Source: Martinezella lusitana (lineage in GTDB: Bacteria; Pseudomonadota; Alphaproteobacteria; Rhizobiales; Rhizobiaceae). Taken from it: 37,787 nt of DNA. Position 1 is the stretch's first letter. The number at the start of each line of letters is the position of its first letter. Positions 26,183 through 33,842 of the stretch are shown piece by piece. The translations under genes and the position numbers were made by a program. The stretch is from assembly GCF_900094565.1 (NCBI RefSeq), contig NZ_FMAF01000028.1, forward strand, positions 1 to 37,787, in the 5' to 3' direction. The notes beneath the pieces are model-generated. The model had not been told where the DNA came from. It did no database searches and saw only the letters and a program-made list of their open reading frames with translations.

Positions 26183-27223
26183 ATGATGGAAAATAGCGCC
26201 GATGATGCCGTTTTTCGATATTGCGGCTCAACGTTCGATAGCATGATCGAAACTCTCAGCGAGGTTTTCGGGACATTCGACGCTGAACTCGTAAGTCGCT
26301 CCCAAGAGTTCCATTGGGGGATCGATCTTTCGACTTGTGAAGGCGCCGTGTTGATTACCGGTTCCCATCAGGATGGGTTTCAGTTCCGCACGGAATGGTG
26401 CTCGGGTGCAACGGAGCATCTATCGATCGTGGTGCCGCGCAGCGGTGGCATGGGGGTTACGTACGGTCGGCGCACCGCCGAGGCAGCACAAGGGAAATTG
26501 CTGCTTTACCGGAATTTCGAGCCTGACGGCATCGTGATGCACGGGCAAGCCAATCTAATAGATGAGTTGGTGCTTGATTGGGCCTTATTCCAACGGACAA
26601 TTTGCGAGACTTTTGACGTGCCTTTCAATGGCTCCCTTGACCTCCTGCCTGAGCTGGATCTGTCAACGCCAGTTGGCCGCACGATCGGCAATCTCGCCGA
26701 AACAATCATCGACGGAATGCGCGCTAATGGTCCGCTTTTGCAGTCTCCTATAGCCATGGCACATATTTCGCAGGCGCTCGCCGATGTGGTGATAAGGATG
26801 GTGCCTCATCGGCTATTGCATCTGCTGGATAAGAAACCCAGCATGATCGCTCCCAGACATGTTCGACGCGGGATCGAGTTCATGCGGGCCAATATCGACC
26901 AGCCGATTACAATGCCGATGGTGGCAGACGCAGCGGTGGTTTCCACCCGAGCGCTCGAAGCTGGTTTTCGTGCTTTTAAGGACATGACACCCGCAGCCTA
27001 TCTACAAATGCTTCGGTTGCGGGCAGCACGGGAAGACCTGCTAGATCCAGAGAACCGCATGCTTTTGAAAGACATCTGCCTGAAATGGGGGTTCTTTCAG
27101 TTCGGGAGGTTTTCCGCAGTTTATAGGGCGCACTATGGAGAAAATCCGTCTGAAACAAGGAGAGGCGCTTGCGGGTTGCATTCTTTTAGCGCCCCGGGAC
27201 GAAAAAAGATTGGCTGGAAATGA
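26183..27223 (+). CDS. AraC-family transcriptional regulator (second copy of the type)
   Basis: A 346-residue protein from the ATG at 26183, which has GGAG five bases upstream; starts at 26159 and TTG 26138 are weaker. The N-terminal half is a cupin-like sensor region and the C-terminal part an AraC/XylS domain: HTH 1 around ITMPMVADAAVVSTRALEAG, HTH 2 around KDICLKWGFFQFGRFSAVY, followed by YGENPSE. It resembles the regulator at 2524-3519 in layout and helix sequence. Downstream lie a nod box and an interrupted hydroxylase gene, which it might control, although the nod box suggests NodD control. Confidence 0.83.
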   Translation: MMENSADDAVFRYCGSTFDSMIETLSEVFGTFDAELVSRSQEFHWGIDLSTCEGAVLITGSHQDGFQFRTEWCSGATEHLSIVVPRSGGMGVTYGRRTAEAAQGKLLLYRNFEPDGIVMHGQANLIDELVLDWALFQRTICETFDVPFNGSLDLLPELDLSTPVGRTIGNLAETIIDGMRANGPLLQSPIAMAHISQALADVVIRMVPHRLLHLLDKKPSMIAPRHVRRGIEFMRANIDQPITMPMVADAAVVSTRALEAGFRAFKDMTPAAYLQMLRLRAAREDLLDPENRMLLKDICLKWGFFQFGRFSAVYRAHYGENPSETRRGACGLHSFSAPGRKKIGWK

Positions 27224-27691
27224 CGGACCGATTGTTTTCAAGGCGAAACGATCATGTTGGATTTCAACCGCTACCTTGTCTTCGTCATTCTTGCCATCGG
27301 TTCCACAGCGTTGGAACTCCCGTCAGTACGCGATAAAAAAATTAAGCCGCAGACCCGCGAATTGCGGACACACTGTATCGGCACAAAACGAACGTCCGGT
27401 GTCCGAACGTTGTTTCGATAAACGCTCGGTTGGGTCTGCACCCAGCGGTCAAATAACCAGGCCGCCGACAGAAAGTGAGTGAGACCTGCCAGGTTGAAGA
27501 GCACCAGTGCCCTACGAGGACTGGAATACCGCCGCTTTCAAAAAGACGTGGTCTCCTGTGGCGCAGTTTCTGCCCGCCAACCGCTTGTGCCGGCCGATAT
27601 CCCCTTACTGTAAGGCGACGGCCAGGGTGGCAGCAGTCAAGAAGCATGACTCCGGCGGCTTGCCGATTACTGCGGCGGCTCGTGGATTGGC
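27224..27691. other. Stretch before the third nod box
   Basis: A short frame from about 27254 begins MLDFNRYLVFVILAIGSTAL, a hydrophobic start that could be the front end of a lost membrane protein; it breaks down after about 20 residues. Nothing else is recognised. Confidence 0.35.
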
Positions 27692-27743
27692 GATAGCCAT
27701 TTGCGAAACGAATTGGTCTTATCCAAACAATCGATTTTCAATC
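27692..27743 (+). promoter_or_regulatory. nod box upstream of the split hydroxylase gene
   Basis: The 3' half reads TTATCCAAACAATCGATTTT followed by CAATCG, matching ATCNAAACAATCRATTTT of the nod box very well; the 5' half (ATAGCCAT, then 20 bases) is weaker. The ATG of the hydroxylase lies 56 bp after the box. Confidence 0.75.
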
Positions 27744-27798
27744 GCCGCCGACATCGCATACGGCAATTACGTCGTTCCAATTCGTCGGAGCAATTCTA

Positions 27799-28034
27799 AT
27801 GTACGTTCTCGATTTAGAGGAGATGGCCCAGTTCTTCGTGAAATCGTTCACGCTGGTTGCGATATTTGCTACGACATGCGTCGTACTCGAGGTGATCTTT
27901 CCGGCTTATCGATATAGCTTTGCCTCGTACGTTCGCGGCGCGCGGAATTGGGTTATTCGCATTGGATGCGGTGCTGTAATCTGGCACTTGTATGCTCTGG
28001 GTTTGCAATTGTTAGGGATTAAACCGCTCCTTCT
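27799..28034 (+). pseudogene. Sterol desaturase/fatty-acid hydroxylase, 5' part (split by insertion)
   Basis: The first 78 codons, from MYVLDLEEMAQFF to GIKPLL, include two membrane segments. The frame is cut by an insertion at about 28035, which adds one codon and then a stop. Joining 28034 to 30088 restores an uninterrupted frame, GIKPLLLTVNFGALLHSSN, showing that the element entered an intact gene. The gene lies directly downstream of a nod box, so the ancestor was probably flavonoid-inducible. Confidence 0.8.
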
Positions 28035-28100
28035 GTAACGGGCTGTCCCGAGTCAATCCCTTTTGAGCTTAATCCCTCGCCGAGTGCTTGCTTCTGTCCG
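28030..28100 (+). repeat. 71-bp direct repeat, copy 1 (IS110-type left end)
   Basis: The 71 bases from CTTCTGTAACGGGCTGTCCC to GCTTCTGTCCG are repeated identically at 28668-28738. They contain TGTAACGGGC (28034-28043), which is the inverse complement of GCCCGTTACA at 30072-30081 at the other end of the insertion. Confidence 0.85.
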
Positions 28101-28667
28101 AACAAAAAACAGAGCCTACGCCGACCGTAAAGATCGTAAAAAAATATCAGTGCAGCCAGACGGCTGCGCTCGGTTCAGACGGGAATGCGTGCACAATATG
28201 CAAAGCGTCAGCGCAAGCGACGGCAACCCCGATCCGGTGTATTTTGCTCGGGGCGTGCTGCCAAGGTATTGCAAACAAGCGCTGTTCAAAGCAGGGAAAT
28301 TCTTTGGACCTTTGCGCCGAAATTGTACCATGGTCTATATTGGTTTCAGTATTTTGAGAGCACCCATGGACAATCAGGCGCAACAGCCAAACCGCGAACA
28401 TCACTTTTGCGTCTCAACTGCCAAGTTTCTGTTCCACCACCCTCAGCATGGCATTGTGGCTGCGCGTGATCCCATTAAGCTCGCGGACGCTAAGCAATAT
28501 GGACTGAGTCCGATTTTGCTTTATGGCGTTGCTGTCGCCCGCCTGCCAATCCGCTGGCTGACATTCTCTACCGTTACCCATCGCAGAACATTTCGCGAAG
28601 TGTTGCTGACGGCATGGGGAAGCGCGCAGGGATCGCGTGGCTTGCCAGACATTCTCCGTGTGAACCG
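28101..28667. other. Passenger DNA between two IS left ends
   Basis: This 567-bp block differs from the flanking IS sequence and from the hydroxylase gene. A plus-strand frame covers it (ending beyond, in the second repeat), with LFHHPQHGIVAARDPIKLAD and RTFREVLLTAWGSAQGSRGL in its second half, which look like coding sequence but match no family known to me. It may be the 3' or inner part of a gene picked up from another site. Confidence 0.45.
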
Positions 28668-28738
28668 CTTCTGTAACGGGCTGTCCCGAGTCAATCCCTT
28701 TTGAGCTTAATCCCTCGCCGAGTGCTTGCTTCTGTCCG
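28668..28738 (+). repeat. 71-bp direct repeat, copy 2 (IS110-type left end)
   Basis: This copy is identical to 28030-28100. It is joined to the rest of the transposase-bearing element, so it is the native left end. It is preceded by CCG in both copies' neighbourhood, but otherwise the flanks differ. Confidence 0.85.
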
Positions 28739-28930
28739 CAGTCGACGCCGGGGTCGCTGCTTTATGGGGTCTGCTGAGGACCGGCTGGCCAATCTAAGGA
28801 CGCGCAGTCACCTCAGTGCTGCTTGCGGTTCATCGGCCTATCCGCTCCATCGTCCCGGCGAAGGGACCTTGCTCCGGTGGGCTGATGGTGGTGCCCGCCC
28901 GAAACCTTGTCTTGTTGTCTCGCTTCCTGC

Positions 28931-29968
28931 TCAGGCGGTCATGGCTGACGCCGCCTTGTGGGGAATGAAGTTGGTTTTATCCCTGAGCATGTGGTGCAAC
29001 ACCACCGCCAGCTTACGGGCCAGCGCAACACGCGCCTTTCTGGGTCCCGCACGTCTTGCAACCGCCAGCGCCCAGCTTTTGAGATCCGAACCCTTCACGG
29101 GGCGCGTCAGGATGACATTGGCCGCCTCGTAGAGCGCGGTTCGTACGCCCGCATCACCGATCTTCGAGATGCGGCCGCTATAATCGGTTTCGCCCGATTG
29201 ATACTTCTTGGGCGTCAATCCGAAATGCGGCCCCACCGCTCGTGATGATCGGAAGCGCTCAGGCGCGTCAACAGCCGACACGAATGTCAGCGCCACCAGC
29301 ACGCCAACGCCGGGCGTCGTCATCAGCCGACGTGCATTATCGTCCTGACGGGCCATGACACGCAGCTTTCGTTCAAAACCTGCAAATTCGTCCATAAGCG
29401 CGTCGCGCACCTTCAACAGTGAAACGGTGATCGCCTCCAAGGTCGGATGACCTTCAATCAGCTCGCGGATCCGTGCCGCATAGGTGCGCCGCGTGGTCGG
29501 CCCTACCTTGAGGCCGAAACCGCGCAGAATGCCCCGGAGGCTCATCTCGATGTCGTGAAGTTTTCCCTGGATGAGCTTGCGTGCGGTCAGCAGCGCTCGC
29601 ACCTCCTGGGCCGGAAGAGATTTGCAGTGGACCGGCCTGAACCAGCCAAGCCGCATTAACTGCGCAATACCCCGTGCGTCCTTCTTGTCGGTCTTCACGG
29701 GCATCGTCTTGAAGGCCGCCCGCACGTGGCGCGTCTCGATCAGTTCGACCGCCAGATCCGCCTTCGCCATTTCCGCGTAAAGCCATTGCGACAAGGGGCC
29801 AGCCTCAAGACCAATTCGTTCCATCGCCGCGCCCTGCTCGCCAAACCAGGCGATCAGCGCATCGGGTTCACTGTGGACCTTTGCCTCGCGCACGATGCGG
29901 CCATCCGCATCCACCACGCACACACTCGAGTATTCCAACGAGACATCGATTCCGGCATACTGCTTCAT
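28931..29968 (-). CDS. IS110 family transposase (DEDD, IS1111 group)
   Basis: A 345-residue transposase. The N-terminal DEDD domain begins MKQYAGIDVSLEYSSVCVVD with Asp8 as the first metal ligand, followed by GLEAGPLSQWLY (Glu) and KTDKKDARGIAQLM (Asp pair). The C-terminal transposase-20 domain shows MTTPGVGVLVALTFVSAVD and the serine-bearing GPHFGLTPKKYQSGE. The protein appears full length, so the element may be active. About 190-260 bp of non-coding DNA lie beyond the stop and about 117 bp before the start, the asymmetry of the IS1111 group, in which the bridge RNA comes from the DNA beyond the transposase stop. Confidence 0.92.
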   Translation of the reverse strand: MKQYAGIDVSLEYSSVCVVDADGRIVREAKVHSEPDALIAWFGEQGAAMERIGLEAGPLSQWLYAEMAKADLAVELIETRHVRAAFKTMPVKTDKKDARGIAQLMRLGWFRPVHCKSLPAQEVRALLTARKLIQGKLHDIEMSLRGILRGFGLKVGPTTRRTYAARIRELIEGHPTLEAITVSLLKVRDALMDEFAGFERKLRVMARQDDNARRLMTTPGVGVLVALTFVSAVDAPERFRSSRAVGPHFGLTPKKYQSGETDYSGRISKIGDAGVRTALYEAANVILTRPVKGSDLKSWALAVARRAGPRKARVALARKLAVVLHHMLRDKTNFIPHKAASAMTA

Positions 29969-30085
29969 GGTCGTCTCTCCGTGATGCTATGGAGCAGGCC
30001 ACTCCTGACTCCGCGACACCATCATTGTGAGGGACGACCACCAAGCCTTCAAACTCGCCTGGCTGGGATCCGCCCGTTACACCAT

Positions 30086-30775
30086 CTAACGGTCAATTTT
30101 GGTGCCTTGCTTCACTCTAGCAATCCGCTCATCAACACGGGGCTCGCCGTCCTTTCAGGTGTGCTCGTCGCGATAGCCGGTGACTTCTTCTATTATTGGA
30201 TGCATCGCGCCCAACACGCCGTTCCGTTCCTTTGGCGCCTGCATGCCACTCATCACTCAATTCGTGAACTGACGGCCTGGAATTGCAATCATCATTTTAC
30301 CGAGCCATTTGTATACGCATTGTTTGTCACGCTACCACTTACGCTGGTTAACTTCGAATCAGGCGTCGTGCCCGTCGTTGCCATGACCCTAATTACCTTT
30401 CAGGCCCACCTTTCTCACTCTAGCACACGAGTCAACCTTGGGCCGCTCCGATACATTATCGGCGACAACAAATTCCACCGCATTCACCACTCGATGGAAC
30501 CGCATCATCGGCATCGAAACTATGGGTTCTTTACGACGGTATGGGACACGATTTTCCGCACGGCATATTGGCCGAAAAAGGACGAGTGGCCGCAAGTTGG
30601 TCTCCGAGATCAGTCCGAACCACTCACCGTACGTGACTATTTTATGTTTCCGTTTGATAAGCGACGTTGGATCAGAACCAAGGTCGGAAATGGTATGCGG
30701 GGAGTTGAGGCTGGCGGATTGAACGCGGCGGAAAGAGATGGACCTGTTCGTTCGGATATCAGTTCCGCAGCTTGA
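30086..30775 (+). pseudogene. Sterol desaturase/fatty-acid hydroxylase, 3' part
   Basis: This is the continuation of the gene starting at 27799. It carries the three histidine clusters that bind the di-iron centre: HRAQH, HATHHS and HRIHHS, plus HHRHRNYG, the hallmark of the fatty-acid hydroxylase/sterol desaturase superfamily. With the insertion removed the protein would be about 308 residues, with membrane segments before and between the clusters. The superfamily oxygenates lipids, sterols or carotenoids at the membrane. All catalytic histidines are still intact, so disruption looks recent. Confidence 0.85.
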
Positions 30776-30908
30776 AGTTCAAAGAGTTGGGTCTGATCTA
30801 AACTTGGTGGCGGCCTTGATCAGGAGGCTGCTTAGCGAGAAGATCTGCAAGGCTGCGGCCCACCGTTTGGTGATGATCCTATCCGGCAAGTTGAGCACGA
30901 GGGTCGGC

Positions 30909-31157
30909 TCAGATCCGTTTCATCTTAGCATCAAAGCTCCCCGGCCCGGCCAAGACCAGATACAGGACGACGAAGCAAAACAGGATTAAGCCATCGCCGC
31001 CGCCTGCGGGCAGCATTGGCGAAAACCAACTGTCCTGCCGGTGCCTCGCCGCCTGAGGGGAAGCCAAATAGTTTCACAGTGCCATGTTCAGTGAATAGCC
31101 GCGCGGCAACAATCCAGAGCACGGCAAGTGCCGTCTGCGTGTTTTGAAACGTTCCTT
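30909..31157 (-). pseudogene. Internally deleted DoxX copy, inverted
   Basis: The minus-strand DNA from 31157 (TTCAAAACACGC, then AGACGGCACT and GCCGTGCTC) matches bases 25203 onward of the intact doxX gene. It encodes ALAVLWIVAARLFTEHGTVK and GFPSG, then jumps to the last segment GGGDGLILFCFVVLYL and the same ending FDAKMKRI and stop. The middle (about 50 codons) is missing and a frameshift separates the parts. It is a diverged duplicate in opposite orientation to the intact gene. Confidence 0.78.
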
Positions 31158-31617
31158 CAAATTAGTATTGAGCCTCTTCGCCGCATCATAAACTCCCGCT
31201 CAATCGGGATCCGGGTCAGAAGGCGCTCGACCGCTGGGATGAACCGAATTGATCTCTGGCAAATATCACGCCAATAGAAATTCGCAGAGGACGTGAAACC
31301 ATTGTTACGCATGGAAAGGTCTTTCCGGGCGCCGAAGGGGATTGCCCTCCGAACAGATCGACTACCGATATAGCGATGACAAAAGGCCTGCCGTTCACTC
31401 GCTGAAGTTCACCAGGATGCTGTGCGGATCGCTCTTTCTTTCCCACCAAATGGGCCCGCTGTCGGACTGCGCGATATTCAATTTTCCGCCCACTATGCGA
31501 TTTGCGAAGAAAGTTTTCACAGAGCGTCTTTGCGCTGTGAAAACGTCAATTTGTATTACTAATGAGGAGTACTGATAGGTTTGTAGGGCGTACATACACG
31601 CTGTGGATAGATAAGTT
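31158..31617. other. Upstream region of nodD
   Basis: No gene is recognised. The short perfect hairpin TTTTCACAGAGCG/CGCTGTGAAAA (about 31514-31545) is a strong inverted repeat about 80 bp before nodD and may be a terminator or an operator. No convincing nod box was found. Confidence 0.4.
31516..31545. repeat. Inverted repeat upstream of nodD
   Basis: TTTTCACAGAGCG, then a short loop, then TGCGCTGTGAAAA form a near-perfect hairpin of about 10-11 base pairs. It could be a transcription terminator or a binding site for a dimeric regulator controlling nodD. Confidence 0.55.
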
Positions 31618-32592
31618 ATGCGGTTCAATGGGCTTGACCTAAATCTCCTAGTCGCGCTCGACGCCCTGATGAGCGAACGCAATCTGACGGCGGCGGCGCG
31701 CAGTATCAACCTGAGCCAGCCAGCCATGAGCGCGGCGGTCGCACGGTTGCGCACCTATTTCCAAGATGAGCTGTTTACGATGGCCGGCCGCGAATTTATC
31801 CCCACCCGGCGGGCTGAAGGTATCGCGCCGGCGGTGCGCGAGGCTCTGCTGCAGATTCAGCTCTCCATTATTTCGAGGGAGCCGTTTGACCCGGCTAGGT
31901 CGGATCGCCGCTTCAAAATTGTGCTTTCCGATTACGTTACACTCGTGTTTTTCGAAAGGATTGCGGAGCGTGTCGCGCGAGAAGCTCCCGGCGTCAGCTT
32001 CGAATTTCTTCCCCCCGGCGATGATAATGAAGACCTTCTTCGGCGCGGCGACGTTGATTTTTTCATTCTGCCGGAAATATTCTTATCAAACGCCCATCCC
32101 CAAGCGAGACTGTTCGATGATGTCCACGTGTGCGTAGGCTGCACCTCGAACAAGCAACTGGAAGAGCCGTTTACGTTCGAGAGATACATGTCGATGGGGC
32201 ACGTTGTGGCCAAATTCTATACGCGGAGGCCGGGACTCGAGGATTCGTGCCTCCTCGAGCACGGTCGCGAGAGACGGATCGACGTCGTCGTACATGGCTT
32301 CAGTATGATTCCGTCCATGGTTTCGGGCAATGAGCGCATAGGAACCATGCCCTTACGGCTGGCGCAGCACTTCGCAAGAACAATGCCGCTGCGCATCGTC
32401 GAGCTTCCGCTGCCACGACACCTTCCGTTCACCGAAGCCGTTCAATGGCATGAACTTCACAATAGTGATCCGGGAAGCGTCTGGATGCGCGAAATGCTGT
32501 TTGAGGAGGCGTCCCGCATGGTTTCGCCGATTGCCACGACCGCGCCGCTCAGCAACTCAAACCAGCACGAATGTTGTCCTGCGCACATGTGA
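31618..32592 (+). CDS. nodD: NodD, LysR-family nodulation regulator
   Basis: A 324-residue protein. The N-terminus MRFNGLDLNLLVALDALMSE, then RNLTAAARSINLSQPAMSAA and RLRTYFQDELF, is the typical NodD HTH region (about residues 1-65). It is followed by the family's effector domain with DPARSDRRFKIVLSDYVTLV. NodD binds nod boxes and, with plant flavonoids, activates nod operons. It ends in a 20-residue tail with two adjacent cysteines, ECCPAHM, slightly longer than standard NodD. It lies alone, with no nodABC beside it, so it is probably one of several nodD copies in the genome; the copy number cannot be told here. The three nod boxes in this window are natural targets. Confidence 0.92.
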   Translation: MRFNGLDLNLLVALDALMSERNLTAAARSINLSQPAMSAAVARLRTYFQDELFTMAGREFIPTRRAEGIAPAVREALLQIQLSIISREPFDPARSDRRFKIVLSDYVTLVFFERIAERVAREAPGVSFEFLPPGDDNEDLLRRGDVDFFILPEIFLSNAHPQARLFDDVHVCVGCTSNKQLEEPFTFERYMSMGHVVAKFYTRRPGLEDSCLLEHGRERRIDVVVHGFSMIPSMVSGNERIGTMPLRLAQHFARTMPLRIVELPLPRHLPFTEAVQWHELHNSDPGSVWMREMLFEEASRMVSPIATTAPLSNSNQHECCPAHM

Positions 32593-33139
32593 TCCGAAAA
32601 CTTCATCGGGCCATGACTATTATATGGCTGCCATAGCGCCGTTTCGGGCGCCGCGCTATACGCCGCGCGTTAATGCTGCCGGCAAGCTTATACGTTCCCG
32701 CGCCCGCTCGCCGACCGCTTTGACGATAGTGGGATTAGCTTAACACCGGGGACGCTAGTTTAGGGTAGCCGATCGCGAACATCGCTCATCCATGACCTCA
32801 CGTTTTGCCGGTCTGTCTGCCGCTCAACGATGTCGGAGATGCGACTACGCCGTGAGGGCCACTTGGGTGATCTTGTTGGAAAGTGGCACTTTGAGCCATC
32901 GGCAGATCCGGATAATGCACGCGCCCCGCCGAAGAGTAGATGATTGCGTCCATCGCTCGTATGTGACTGCTGGGCTGCCGGACAATTGCCGCAGGGTATC
33001 TTGTCGACGTGCTCACTGCCCAGTTGGATCAATGTCGCGGACATGGTCATGAAGAACCCCCGGTCAACGCCGTGCCAAGATTGTAGGACTCGGCGCGGCG
33101 ATGGCGGGTGATCAAATTGATCGGTGATCGTGGGGTTGC
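32593..33139. other. Stretch between nodD and the DUF4168 gene
   Basis: No gene family is recognised on either strand. A minus-strand open frame (32760-33143) has no signature. The two flanking genes converge here, so at least one terminator is expected; none is clear. Confidence 0.4.
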
Positions 33140-33550
33140 TCACTGCTTTGCGGGCGCGGATTTCTGCAGTTTGTCGTCAAGTTTCTTCACGAGAACAGGA
33201 TCCTTCTGTGCAGCGGCCAGAATTTCGTTGTATTCGTCCACTGAAATATTGGGAGAGGTCTGAACGGCCTGTATCATCTGTTTTCTTGCCTCGCTCCGTA
33301 GCTCTTGCTTCGCTGTCTCATCCGGCGCCGCCTTGATCTTGGCCGCGTACTCCTGCCTAATCTTGTCCACCTGGAGATAGGCGACGGCAAAAGCTTCGAT
33401 CTTCTGGTCACTGATGGCCGCAGCCGCACCATTGCCATCTGGTTGCCCTTGGGCGGGTTGCGTCTCTTGCGCCGCTGCAGGATTGCTGAGAAACATCAAG
33501 CCCAAAACTGCAGCGGTCAACGATGCGGCAGAGATGTAACGATCGATCAT
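33140..33550 (-). CDS. Exported DUF4168 protein
   Basis: A 136-residue protein from the ATG at 33550 (GAGAGGAAT upstream). It has a signal peptide (ISAASLTAAVLGLMFLSNPA, cut near AAA-QE), a Gln/Gly-rich linker, then the helical DUF4168 domain with KIEAFAVAYLQVDKIRQEYA and NISVDEYNEILAAAQKDP. DUF4168 proteins are periplasmic or surface helical proteins of unknown role in proteobacteria and cyanobacteria. It lies 290 bp downstream of the monooxygenase in the same orientation but likely has its own promoter. Confidence 0.8.
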   Translation of the reverse strand: MIDRYISAASLTAAVLGLMFLSNPAAAQETQPAQGQPDGNGAAAAISDQKIEAFAVAYLQVDKIRQEYAAKIKAAPDETAKQELRSEARKQMIQAVQTSPNISVDEYNEILAAAQKDPVLVKKLDDKLQKSAPAKQ

Positions 33551-33842
33551 TTTAATTCCTCTCATATAGTGCGGGGGACAAGGCTTCTTTCCCAGCGTAA
33601 AGCCAAAAGCGGTGATATAGCCGGCTTCGGTCGACGAGGATTCGGCGACAATGTGGCCTTCAATGCTTGCCATAGGACGATAGCGAGGCGATCATGATAC
33701 CATGAACGGGGCGCTGCCGAGAACTTTGCCATCATCAGGAGCATATGAACCGGATGCGACGGCGAGGAGCTTGACGTTTAGCATCCAACTGGACGGCCAG
33801 CACGGCGCAGGAAAAGTTGTTGGGGCTCCAAATTATGGCGCA

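Larger units (their letters stand above)
28035..30085 (-). mobile_element. 2.05-kb insertion: IS110/IS1111 element with extra left end and passenger DNA
   Basis: The outer limits are set by restoring the interrupted hydroxylase frame. The right end carries GCCCGTTACA (30072-30081); matching TGTAACGGGC sequences occur at 28034-28043 and again at 28672-28681. The standard element is therefore about 1.4 kb (about 28672-30085) with a 345-codon transposase; the left 640 bp is an extra end plus about 570 bp of unrelated DNA. No target duplication longer than 2 bp is seen, as expected for this family. Confidence 0.78.

Noticed and set aside
27979..27996. TGGCAC-like sequence resembling a sigma-54 promoter
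   Set aside because: The -12 element and spacing do not fit and it lies inside the hydroxylase coding region.
28063..28704. A 213-codon plus-strand frame crossing both 71-bp repeats
   Set aside because: Its first and last parts are translations of the IS end repeats, so the frame as a whole cannot be one gene; only the passenger part may be coding.
29726..30085. The first 120 codons of the long hydroxylase frame starting at 29726
   Set aside because: This part is antisense to the transposase and IS end; real hydroxylase sequence begins only at 30086.
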